Assembly (NCBI GenBank): GCA_902540545.1
Contig: CACBMY010000001.1
Coordinates: 1-41,076, forward strand
Length of the DNA stretch: 41,076 nt
Direction of reading: 5' to 3'
From: an uncultured Pelagibacteraceae bacterium
Lineage (GTDB): Bacteria; Pseudomonadota; Alphaproteobacteria; Pelagibacterales; Pelagibacteraceae
Shown here: positions 1 to 8,108 of the stretch, piece after piece
Layout: every line of letters starts with the position of its first letter
How positions within the stretch are numbered: the first letter of the stretch is position 1
Made by a program: the position numbers and the translations under genes
Notes under the pieces: model-generated
What the model was told of the DNA's origin: nothing
The model's input: the letters and a program-made list of their open reading frames with translations, nothing else
Databases searched by the model: none

Positions 1-1181
1 TAATCACTAAGGATATTTTCGTTATAATTTTTATCTAATTTTCCATCTTTAAGGATCATATTAGATCCCATTAATATAGATAATTTTTCTTGTTTAACAT
101 TCACACCACTTTTTCCGATTGCCATCGCAATTCTACCCCAATTAGGATCTTCTCCAAATATTGCTGTTTTAACTAATGGTGAGTTAGCTATTGAGAAACA
201 AATATTTTTCGCATCCTTTTCAGTTTTGCTATTAATGCATTTAATGGTAACAAATTTTGTTGCTCCCTCTCCATCACTCGCAACTCTTTTTGCTAAGTTT
301 AACATGACCTGATGAACGCTACTAATGAATTGCTTTAATTTTGGATCTTTAAAACTTTTTATCTCTTTGTTGTTTGCTTTGCCTGTTGAAAATATTGAAA
401 CCATGTCATTCGTACTAGTATCCCCATCACATGTTATAGCATTAAAAGTAGTCTTAATATTTAGATTAAGTATCTGTTTCAAAATTGATGAAGAAATATT
501 GGCATCAGTGAAAATAAATCCTAAAGTTGTTGCCATATTTGGAAAGATCATTCCTGATCCTTTTGCAACTCCATATATTTTTACATCGGAACCAGCTATC
601 TTACACTCTGCCATTGATAATTTTGGTTTAGTGTCTGTTGTCATAATCCCAAGAGCTGCTTTGATCCAAATTAATTTGTTTTGATTGTATTTTATTTTAT
701 CAACTAAGTTTTTAGTGTTACTTAAAATTTCATTTTCAGGGAATTTTTCCCCTATAGTGCCTGTGCAAGCAAATAGTAATTGGTTTGGTTTAATTTCTCT
801 TGGCTTTTCCTCATCTTCTATTTGTTTTGATGTTAATAATTTTGACAAATTTAAGGAAATTTTTTTAAGAGAGTTATAGCCATCATTTCCTGTTAAGGCA
901 TTTGCGTTTCTTGTATTGATTAAAATGCCATAAATTTTTTTATCTTTTATTTTTTTATTCCATTTTATATTTTCAGATACTAAACTAGATTTTGTATATA
1001 CATTTGCATAACTTGCTCCATCCCTAAAATAAAATAAAACCAAGTCGTCTCTTTTTTTGTTATAAAGACCACAGCTAATTGTTGAGATAGATAATCCATC
1101 AATATGTTCAAGATCTTGAAAATGTCCTATTTTAGAGTCCTTGTGTTTCTTATCAAAAAAGTTGTTTATACCAAAATCCAT
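1..1181 (-). CDS. argJ: Glutamate N-acetyltransferase / amino-acid acetyltransferase ArgJ (3' end outside window)
   Basis: ArgJ moves acetyl from N-acetylornithine to glutamate, recycling the acetyl group in arginine synthesis. The minus-strand frame opens with ATG at 1181 (MDFGINNFF) and stays open for 393 codons to the window edge. Family landmarks are present: KGSGMIFPNMATTLGF, in which the Thr after MAT is the autoproteolysis site and nucleophile of the family; TCDGDTSTNDM; and EDPNWGRIAMAIGKSG. Roughly the last 20-30 residues lie beyond base 1. The gene is divergent from secA across a 59-bp gap. With argD and argF about 11 kb away, it points to a complete, scattered arginine pathway. Identification rests on motifs and is firm. 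Confidence 0.93.
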   Translation of the reverse strand, partial: MDFGINNFFDKKHKDSKIGHFQDLEHIDGLSISTISCGLYNKKRDDLVLFYFRDGASYANVYTKSSLVSENIKWNKKIKDKKIYGILINTRNANALTGNDGYNSLKKISLNLSKLLTSKQIEDEEKPREIKPNQLLFACTGTIGEKFPENEILSNTKNLVDKIKYNQNKLIWIKAALGIMTTDTKPKLSMAECKIAGSDVKIYGVAKGSGMIFPNMATTLGFIFTDANISSSILKQILNLNIKTTFNAITCDGDTSTNDMVSIFSTGKANNKEIKSFKDPKLKQFISSVHQVMLNLAKRVASDGEGATKFVTIKCINSKTEKDAKNICFSIANSPLVKTAIFGEDPNWGRIAMAIGKSGVNVKQEKLSILMGSNMILKDGKLDKNYNENILSD

Positions 1182-1209
1182 GCTATTTAATTTTTTAAAT
1201 AAATAACTA

Positions 1210-1215
1210 TATAAT
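1210..1215 (+). promoter_or_regulatory. Candidate -10 box for secA
   Basis: TATAAT lies 25 bp before the secA ATG in the 59-bp argJ/secA divergent gap, which would give a leader of about 19 nt. No good -35 is obvious. Inferred from consensus only. Confidence 0.4.
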
Positions 1216-1240
1216 TTATAACTATTAAAACATCAAAAAT

Positions 1241-3763
1241 ATGCTTAATCCTTTAAACATTATTAGTAAATTTATAAAAAGTGGCAATCAAAAGGAATTA
1301 GACAGAATTCAAAAAATTGTAGAAGAGATTAATCTTAAAGAAAGTAAGGTTAGTAAATTTGAGGATAATGAATTTCCTTTAAGAACAAATGAATTTATCT
1401 CTAGATTAAAAGAAGGAGAAAAATTAAACGATTTATTACCAGAGGCATTCGCATTGGTAAGAGAAGCTTCAAAAAGAATTAACAATGAAAGACACTTTGA
1501 TGTCCAGCTTATTGGAGGTATTGCGTTACATGAGAATAAGATTGCAGAGATGAAAACGGGTGAAGGCAAAACACTTACTATAGTTCTTGCCGCATACCTT
1601 AACGCATTAGAAAAAAAAGGTGTTCATATAGTTACTGTAAATGATTACCTCGCAAAAAGAGATAGTATAAATATGGGTAAAATTTACAATTTTTTGGGTT
1701 TGAGCTGTGGATATATAAACTCAAACCAGTCAGATGAGGAACGCAAGGAAAATTATAATAAAGATATAACTTATGCCACTAATAGTGAATTAGGCTTTGA
1801 TTTTTTGAGAGATAACATGAAATATTCAAAAAATGAGATGGTCTTGAGGAAGCATAACTTCGCGATAGTTGATGAGATTGACTCTTGTTTAATAGATGAG
1901 GCAAGAACTCCTTTGGTTATTTCTGGAGCAGCAGAGGATAAAACTATGCAATATATTGCTGTAGATAAATTAATTAAAAATTTGAAACAAACAGACTTTG
2001 ACTTAGATGAAAAAGAAAAAAATATACTCTTAACAAACGAGGGAATAGATAATGTTGAAAAAATTTTTTCTGATGCCGGCATTTTAAAAAATAACAATTT
2101 TTATGACCCAGAAAATTTACATTTAGTTCATCATGTAAACCAGGCATTAAGGGCAAATTATTTATTTGAGAATGGACGAGATTATATAGTTAAAGATAAC
2201 GAAATAATTATAATTGACGAGCAAACAGGTAGGCAACTGCCAGGTAGAAGATTTGGTGATGGACTTCATCAGAGTTTAGAGGCTAAAGAAAAAATAGAAG
2301 TTAAAGCTGAAAATCAAACACTGGCATCAATAACCTATCAAAATTTTTTTAAATTGTACGGTAAACTGGCAGGTTGTACAGGAACGGCACAAACAGAGTC
2401 TGCAGAATTTTTTGAAATTTATAACTTGCCTGTTTTACAGATACCTACCAATAAAGAAATGATAAGAAACGATCTTAATGACCAAATCTTTAGAACAGGT
2501 TTAGAAAAAGACAATGCAATCATTCAAAAAATAAAAGAATGTAATGAAATTGGACAACCACTGTTGGTTTTCACATCTAGCATAAATAAATCTGAGCATT
2601 ACTCGAATTTGTTAGAAAAAGAGAAAATTAAACATATTGTTTTAAATGCTAAAAACCATGAGAAAGAAGCAGAAATTATTGCAAATGCTGGCAAAACAAA
2701 TTCAGTTATTATTACAACAAGTATATCGGGAAGAGGTGTTGATATTAAGTTAGGTGGACAAGATCAATCTGAAAAAGAGGATGTAAAAAAAAGGGGGGGA
2801 TTATTTGTTATTGGAACAGAAAGAATGGAAAGTAGAAGGGTTGACAATCAAGCAAGAGGACGATCTGGAAGACAGGGGGATGAAGGAAGTTCAATATTTT
2901 TTGTAAGTTTAGAAGATGACTTGATGAGATTGTTTGGCTCAGAAACCATGAATTCAATGCTAGAAAAGCTTGGTCTTAAAGATGGTGAAAGCATTGATCA
3001 TCCTTGGATAAATAAAGCGATTGAAAGAGCCCAACAAAAAGTTGAAGCAAGAAACTTTGATATAAGAAAAACGCTTATTAAATTTGATAATGTTCTTAAT
3101 GACCAAAGACATGTAATTTTTGAACAACGCAAAAATGTAATAGATGGTAAAGAAGATGAGAATTATTCAGATATTTTCCTAGAAGAAGTTTTAGAAAATT
3201 TAAAAAGACAAAAAATATTACATGAAAAATCTCCTAATTCTAAAGAATTTCCAAAAGCTTTAAAGCAGACTTTAGGTAAATCAATAACTGATGATGAGTT
3301 GGGTGAAATTTTAAACTCAGATCTAAAATCAATGGAAAAAAAAATAAAGGATAAATTTATAAATAACAGAGATGAAAGAAATAATTTATTAGGCATTGAA
3401 CAAGGAAGAGAAATTGAAAAAAGAATATTGGTACAAATTATAGATCAAAATTGGAAATCACATATTCAATACCTAGAGCAATTAAGACAAGTAATTGGTT
3501 TAAGATCTTATGGGCAAAGAGATCCTTTAGTGGAGTACAAAAAAGAAGCTTTTCTATTATTTGAAAATTTACTGGGAAAATTAAAAACTGATCTTGTCAC
3601 AATGCTTTTAAATTTAAAAATAATACAAAAAGAAGAGGAAGATAATTCTCAAAACAAAGTGAAAGAAAATTTAAAATCAATTGCAAAAAGTAAAATTGGA
3701 AGAAATGAACCTTGCCCGTGTGGATCTGGGAAAAAATATAAACACTGCTGCGGTGCCTTATAA
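1241..3763 (+). CDS. secA: Preprotein translocase ATPase SecA
   Basis: SecA drives post-translational export of proteins through SecYEG at the inner membrane. The 840-residue protein has the family layout: NBD1 with the Walker A region EMKTGEGKTL near residue 105, the DEIDS (DEAD-like) box near 210, the preprotein cross-linking region, NBD2 with TSISGRGVDIKLGG and the arginine-finger region QARGRSGRQGD, then the helical scaffold and wing domains. It ends in the zinc-binding SEC-C tail NEPCPCGSGKKYKHCC, which binds SecB and phospholipid in the family. It is slightly shorter than E. coli SecA (901), mostly through a short C-terminal linker. It converges with accA, leaving 1 bp between the two stops. 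Confidence 0.98.
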   Translation: MLNPLNIISKFIKSGNQKELDRIQKIVEEINLKESKVSKFEDNEFPLRTNEFISRLKEGEKLNDLLPEAFALVREASKRINNERHFDVQLIGGIALHENKIAEMKTGEGKTLTIVLAAYLNALEKKGVHIVTVNDYLAKRDSINMGKIYNFLGLSCGYINSNQSDEERKENYNKDITYATNSELGFDFLRDNMKYSKNEMVLRKHNFAIVDEIDSCLIDEARTPLVISGAAEDKTMQYIAVDKLIKNLKQTDFDLDEKEKNILLTNEGIDNVEKIFSDAGILKNNNFYDPENLHLVHHVNQALRANYLFENGRDYIVKDNEIIIIDEQTGRQLPGRRFGDGLHQSLEAKEKIEVKAENQTLASITYQNFFKLYGKLAGCTGTAQTESAEFFEIYNLPVLQIPTNKEMIRNDLNDQIFRTGLEKDNAIIQKIKECNEIGQPLLVFTSSINKSEHYSNLLEKEKIKHIVLNAKNHEKEAEIIANAGKTNSVIITTSISGRGVDIKLGGQDQSEKEDVKKRGGLFVIGTERMESRRVDNQARGRSGRQGDEGSSIFFVSLEDDLMRLFGSETMNSMLEKLGLKDGESIDHPWINKAIERAQQKVEARNFDIRKTLIKFDNVLNDQRHVIFEQRKNVIDGKEDENYSDIFLEEVLENLKRQKILHEKSPNSKEFPKALKQTLGKSITDDELGEILNSDLKSMEKKIKDKFINNRDERNNLLGIEQGREIEKRILVQIIDQNWKSHIQYLEQLRQVIGLRSYGQRDPLVEYKKEAFLLFENLLGKLKTDLVTMLLNLKIIQKEEEDNSQNKVKENLKSIAKSKIGRNEPCPCGSGKKYKHCCGAL

Positions 3764-3764
3764 A

Positions 3765-4871
3765 TTAAAAAATCACTGTTAATAAAATTAATAATAGAAG
3801 AATTGATGTAGTTGAAATAAATAATTTTTTATTAGATTTAATTTTTAAAATCAAATATTGAAAGATATTATTTTTAATAGTAAGTTTATCTTGATGCGTT
3901 GCATTAGTGGTGAAACCTTTATTCCTTCCAATATCTAAAAACTTATTCTTTCTTTGATTTAATATTTCTTCCTCATTTAACGTTAGAAATTTACTTAAGT
4001 TTCTATCAATAGCATTACGTACATTATCTAAAATAAGATCTTTATCTCGATGCGCACCACCCAAAGGTTCGGGTATTATCTCATCTATAATTTCTAGTTT
4101 TAAAAGATCTTTCGCTGAAAGTTTCATTGCTTTAGCAGCTTCTAAAGTCTTTGTTGGATCTCGCCAAAGTATGGTTGCACATCCCTCTGGAGATATTACT
4201 GAATATATTGCATTCTCTAACATCAATACTTTACTTGAAGAAGCTAATGCAATAGCACCACCAGAGCCCCCTTCGCCTATAATTATAGATAAAGTTGGAA
4301 CAGTCAGTTGCATAGAACATTCAATAGACTTTGCAATTGCTTCCGCTTGTCCTCTTTCTTCAGCACCAACTCCAGGGTAAGCACCTGGAGTATCAACAAA
4401 ATTAATAATTGGTATTTTGAATTTATTAGCTAAATTCATTAACCTTATTGTTTTTCTGTAACCTTCTGGCCTCATCATTCCAAAATTTCTCTCAATCCTT
4501 GTATCTAAATTTTCACCCTTTTCCTGTCCTATTACTAAAACTGACTTAGAATTAAATTTACCAAAACCACATATCACAGACTTATCCTCTCCATAAAATC
4601 TATCCCCAGAAAGTGAAATAAATTCATCAAATAAATTATCAATAAAAAATTTTGATTTAGGTCTATCCTCGTGTCTTGCAACCAATGTTGTCTGCCACGC
4701 ATCTAGATTTGAATATACATCGTTAAGTTTTTTATCTATTTCATTTTGTAAATCCGTTATTTTAGTTGTATCAACTTCTGAAATGCCGTCTTGATTATAA
4801 GGATCTTTTAATTTATCTAATTCTGTTTCTAAGTTTTTTATATCAGTCTCAAAATTTAAATAATTTTTCAT
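3765..4871 (-). CDS. accA: Acetyl-CoA carboxylase carboxyltransferase subunit alpha, with C-terminal membrane-anchor-like tail
   Basis: AccA pairs with AccD (26503-27435) to transfer CO2 from biotin-carboxyl carrier protein to acetyl-CoA, the first step of fatty-acid synthesis. The crotonase-fold core is clear: NFVDTPGAYPGVGAEERGQ, IIGEGGSGGAIALA and VISPEGCATILWRD. At 368 residues it is about 50 longer than typical AccA (roughly 320). The excess is C-terminal: a Lys-rich linker, then about 19 very hydrophobic residues (from LFISTTSILLLL onward) that end the protein, like a tail anchor. A TATAAT box sits 6 nt before the ATG, so the transcript may be leaderless. Function is certain; the anchor is inferred. 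Confidence 0.95.
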   Translation of the reverse strand: MKNYLNFETDIKNLETELDKLKDPYNQDGISEVDTTKITDLQNEIDKKLNDVYSNLDAWQTTLVARHEDRPKSKFFIDNLFDEFISLSGDRFYGEDKSVICGFGKFNSKSVLVIGQEKGENLDTRIERNFGMMRPEGYRKTIRLMNLANKFKIPIINFVDTPGAYPGVGAEERGQAEAIAKSIECSMQLTVPTLSIIIGEGGSGGAIALASSSKVLMLENAIYSVISPEGCATILWRDPTKTLEAAKAMKLSAKDLLKLEIIDEIIPEPLGGAHRDKDLILDNVRNAIDRNLSKFLTLNEEEILNQRKNKFLDIGRNKGFTTNATHQDKLTIKNNIFQYLILKIKSNKKLFISTTSILLLLILLTVIF

Positions 4872-4877
4872 TGCTTT

Positions 4878-4883
4878 ATTATA
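4878..4883 (-). promoter_or_regulatory. Candidate -10 box for accA (leaderless geometry)
   Basis: TATAAT on the minus strand is followed by exactly 6 nt (AAAGCA) and then the accA ATG. That is the same spacing seen between TATAAT and the first base of the SRP RNA in this window, so transcription would start at or next to the A of the start codon. The -35 is weak. Confidence 0.4.
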
Positions 4884-4966
4884 TATAATTTTTTGGCGAT
4901 AAAATGATCAAATTACAAAAATTATATTCTTTTCGGATGAAAAATAACATTTTTTTAAATAAAGTA

Positions 4967-4995
4967 ATGACATAATTTATTGATTGTCATATACA
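4967..4995 (+). promoter_or_regulatory. Candidate glcB promoter overlapping an inverted repeat
   Basis: ATGACA (4967-4972, 5/6 match to the -35 consensus), a 17-bp spacer and TATACA (4990-4995) form a plausible sigma-70 promoter ending 24 bp before the malate synthase ATG. ATGACA and TGTCAT (4985-4990) are also perfect 6-bp inverted arms separated by 12 bp, so a dimeric regulator could cover the promoter. The inverted repeat is seen; the operator role is inferred. Confidence 0.35.
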
Positions 4996-5018
4996 ACGAT
5001 TTCTAAATTTAAAAAATT

Positions 5019-7169
5019 ATGAGTGATTCATTTATTAAAATAAATACTTTATCTGTTTCTAAGAATTTGGCTGATTTTGTAAAAAATGAACTTCTTATAG
5101 GATTAGATGTTAACGAAAAAGATTTCTGGGATGGATTTGATAAAAGTATTAATGAACTTGCGCCAATCAATAAAAAGTTATTAGAAGTTCGTGAAACTCT
5201 TCAATCTGAAATTGATTTATGGTTAAAAAAAAACAGAAATGGAGAATTTAATCATCAAGAGTATAAGAATTTTTTAAAAGAAATTGGATATTTAAAAGAA
5301 GAAGGGAATGATTTTAAAATAGATACCAAAAAGCTTGATAGTGAAATTTCAAGCATTGCAGGTCCTCAACTTGTAGTTCCTATAATGAACTCTAGATATA
5401 CATTAAATGCTGCTAATGCTAGATGGGTAAGTCTTTACGATAGTTTATATGGAACAGATTTAATTGAGTCAGAAGAAACTGGAAGTCAAAAGTATGATCC
5501 TCTAAGAGGACAAGAAGTAATAAGATATGCACGTGAATTTCTAAATGACCACTTCTCTATCAATGAAATTAATTGGAAAGATATAAATGGATTTAAAATA
5601 AAGGGAAGTGACTTGAAAATTTTAAAAGATGATAAAGAGTTTGAGCTAGTAGATAAAAATAAATTTATTGGATACAGAGGTGAGCCTAATAATCCAACAA
5701 CAATAATTTTAGAAAACAATAATTTAAAAATTGAGATAATAATTAACCCTAAAGCTTTTAGCGCTGTTCAAGATGCTGCGGGAATAAGTGACATAATTAT
5801 AGAGTCTGCAGTATCTACAATATGTGACAACGAAGATAGTGTTGCTGCAGTAGACTCAGAAGATAAAATATTATGTTACAGAAATTGGTTGGGTTTGATG
5901 AAAGGAACTCTAAAATCAGTCTTCGAAAAAGATGGAAAAACTTTAGAAAGAAAACTTAATCCAGATAGAAGTTATATTTCAAAAGATAATAAAAAAGAAA
6001 AATTACATGGTAGAAGCTTACTTTTAATTAGGAATGTTGGTCATCTAATGACTAATTCAGCAATTATTTTAGAAGATGGTTCTGAAGTCCCAGAAGGTAT
6101 CATGGATGCATTTATTACAACTGCTGCAGCAATTCATGATTTAAAAAGAAAAGGTAACTCAAGAACTGGGTCTATATATATTGTAAAACCGAAAATGCAT
6201 GGACCTGAAGAGACTGCTTTTACAGATAAAATATTCACAAGAGTTGAAGAAGTATTAAAACTTGAAAAGAATACAATTAAATGCGGTATTATGGATGAAG
6301 AGAGAAGAACATCTGTAAACTTAAAAGAATGTATCAGAACATTAAAAAGCAGGGTTTTTTTCATTAACACAGGTTTTTTAGACAGAACCGGAGATGAAAT
6401 GCATACATCAATGGAAGCAGGTCCAATGATAAAAAAAGGTGACATGAAAAAATCAAAGTGGATAGCTGCTTATGAAGATAACAATGTTGATGTTGGTTTA
6501 AAATGTGGATTTTCAGGTGTTGCTCAAATAGGTAAAGGTATGTGGGCTATGCCAGATAAAATGAAAGACATGATAGATCAAAAAATATCACATCTAGAAG
6601 CTGGTGCAAATTGTGCTTGGGTACCATCTCCTACTGCAGCCTCTTTACATGCAATGCATTACCATAAGTTAAATATTTTTGAAAAGCACAAAAAATTAAA
6701 TGAAAATAAAATTAATTACATTGATAATTTATTAACTATACCAATTGCAGATAGACCTAATTGGAGCAAAGAAGAAATAAATAATGAGTTATGTAACTCT
6801 GCTCAAACAATATTAGGATATGTTGTTAGATGGGTAGATCAAGGGATAGGGTGCTCTAAAGTTCCAGATATAAATAATGTTGGATTGATGGAGGATAGAG
6901 CAACACTAAGAATATCTTCACAACATATAGCTAACTGGCTACATCATGGTATTTGCTCAAATAGACAAGTTTTGGAAATTCTAAAAAAAATGGCAAAGAT
7001 AGTTGATAAACAAAATGAAGGAGATCCAGAATATCAAAATATGTCTCCAAATTACGATAAATCAATATCTTTTAAGGCAGCATGTGAATTGATTTTCCAT
7101 GGTAAGTCACAACCTTCTGGTTATACCGAACCTCTACTGCATTTAAATAGGTTGATTAAAAAAAGCTAA
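5019..7169 (+). CDS. glcB: Malate synthase G
   Basis: Condenses glyoxylate with acetyl-CoA to malate, allowing use of two-carbon compounds such as glycolate and glyoxylate. The 716-residue length fits the monomeric G isoform rather than the shorter A isoform. Visible motifs include RNVGHLMTNSA, INTGFLDRTGDEMHTSMEAG, NVDVGLKCGFSGVAQIGKGMW, GANCAWVPSPTAASLHA and LMEDRATLRISSQHIANWLHHG, whose Asp (MED) matches the catalytic base of E. coli GlcB. It stands alone, divergent from accA and convergent with recR (8-bp gap). The 147-bp leader shows none of the conserved glycine-riboswitch core reported upstream of this gene in SAR11. Confidence 0.97.
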   Translation: MSDSFIKINTLSVSKNLADFVKNELLIGLDVNEKDFWDGFDKSINELAPINKKLLEVRETLQSEIDLWLKKNRNGEFNHQEYKNFLKEIGYLKEEGNDFKIDTKKLDSEISSIAGPQLVVPIMNSRYTLNAANARWVSLYDSLYGTDLIESEETGSQKYDPLRGQEVIRYAREFLNDHFSINEINWKDINGFKIKGSDLKILKDDKEFELVDKNKFIGYRGEPNNPTTIILENNNLKIEIIINPKAFSAVQDAAGISDIIIESAVSTICDNEDSVAAVDSEDKILCYRNWLGLMKGTLKSVFEKDGKTLERKLNPDRSYISKDNKKEKLHGRSLLLIRNVGHLMTNSAIILEDGSEVPEGIMDAFITTAAAIHDLKRKGNSRTGSIYIVKPKMHGPEETAFTDKIFTRVEEVLKLEKNTIKCGIMDEERRTSVNLKECIRTLKSRVFFINTGFLDRTGDEMHTSMEAGPMIKKGDMKKSKWIAAYEDNNVDVGLKCGFSGVAQIGKGMWAMPDKMKDMIDQKISHLEAGANCAWVPSPTAASLHAMHYHKLNIFEKHKKLNENKINYIDNLLTIPIADRPNWSKEEINNELCNSAQTILGYVVRWVDQGIGCSKVPDINNVGLMEDRATLRISSQHIANWLHHGICSNRQVLEILKKMAKIVDKQNEGDPEYQNMSPNYDKSISFKAACELIFHGKSQPSGYTEPLLHLNRLIKKS

Positions 7170-7177
7170 TTTTAAAT

Positions 7178-7786
7178 TTATAAATCTCTTCTATTTTTAA
7201 AGGCTGATATAAGCGTTCCGTCATCTGAAGTTTCTATTTCTCCACCAACTGGTAAACCTTGGGCTAATTTTGAAATTTTTACATTTGTATTTTTTAAACT
7301 ATCCTGAATGTAAAAAGCGGTGGTTTGCCCTTCAACGGTTGCACTTGTTGCTAAAATTACTTCATCAATATTGTCATTTTTTATTCTTTCAATTAAAGAA
7401 TTAATTAGCAAATTTTCTCTATTATTGGTGTTATCGGTATCAGAAATCGTGCCACCTAAAATATGATAATAACCTTGAAAAATAGATGAACTTTCTATTG
7501 CCCATTGATCTGAAATGTTCTCGACTACACAAATTTTATCATATTTTTTTTCTACTAAACTACAGTTATTATATTCGCAATTAATTGTATTAGGTTTTAA
7601 TGTTCCACATATTTTACACCGTTCAATATTTTTTATTACCTGACTTAAATTATTTGCTAAAGGCTTTAATATTTCTTGGCGATTATTAATCATTTTTAAA
7701 ATTATTCTTTTTGCAGACTTTGGTCCAAGACCTGGTAATTTGGATATTAATTTAATTAAATTTTCTATTTCGGGGAGATTTTGCAT
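7178..7786 (-). CDS. recR: Recombination mediator RecR
   Basis: RecR works with RecO (and RecF) to load RecA on SSB-coated gaps. The 202-residue protein shows the N-terminal helix-hairpin-helix KLPGLGPKSAKRI, a C4 zinc finger beginning CKICGTL with two more Cys at INCEYNNC, and a Toprim domain (KICVVENISDQWAIE through ILATSATVEGQTTAFYI). It is the last gene of the ffs-dnaX-ybaB-recR cluster, an order conserved across many bacteria, with 4 bp between it and ybaB. Confidence 0.96.
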   Translation of the reverse strand: MQNLPEIENLIKLISKLPGLGPKSAKRIILKMINNRQEILKPLANNLSQVIKNIERCKICGTLKPNTINCEYNNCSLVEKKYDKICVVENISDQWAIESSSIFQGYYHILGGTISDTDNTNNRENLLINSLIERIKNDNIDEVILATSATVEGQTTAFYIQDSLKNTNVKISKLAQGLPVGGEIETSDDGTLISAFKNRRDL

Positions 7787-7790
7787 TTAA

Positions 7791-8108
7791 TTATAAAGGC
7801 CATTTAAATCCAGGCACACCCAATCCCCCAGTGGCTTTGGATATTTCCTCAGAAGTTTTAGATTTTAATTTGTTTTTAGCATCATTATGTGCAGCAATTA
7901 TTAAATCTTGAATTATCTCTATATCTTCTTTCATCACTTTATCACTTAATAAAATTTTAGTCATTTCCCCTTCACCATTTAAAGTAATTTTAACTACATC
8001 CCCTCCTGATATACCTTCAACTTCAATTTTTTTAAGATTCTCCTGACTTTCTTTCATTTTTTTTTCAATCTCTTTAGCTTTTTCTAGAATTTTATTAAAA
8101 TCAGTCAT
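7791..8108 (-). CDS. YbaB/EbfC family nucleoid-associated protein
   Basis: Small dimeric DNA-binding protein of the YbaB/EbfC family, almost always between dnaX and recR, as here. The start chosen is MTDFNKILEKAKEIEKKM, giving 105 residues. It overlaps the dnaX stop by 8 nt and gives the usual family N-terminus; a start four codons upstream (8120) is also possible. Features are an N-terminal amphipathic helix, the core GGDVVKITLNGEGEMTKI, and a C-terminal Gly-rich tail GGLGVPGFKWPL. The exact role is not settled in the family; nucleoid organisation or RecR-linked repair are the usual suggestions. Confidence 0.93.
   Translation of the reverse strand: MTDFNKILEKAKEIEKKMKESQENLKKIEVEGISGGDVVKITLNGEGEMTKILLSDKVMKEDIEIIQDLIIAAHNDAKNKLKSKTSEEISKATGGLGVPGFKWPL

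Noticed and set aside
325..879. Plus-strand ORFs opposite argJ
   Set aside because: They are shadows of the argJ frame, which gives a convincing family match on the other strand.
4872..5018. Glycine riboswitch before malate synthase
   Set aside because: Expected from SAR11 literature, but no aptamer core is visible by eye in the gap.
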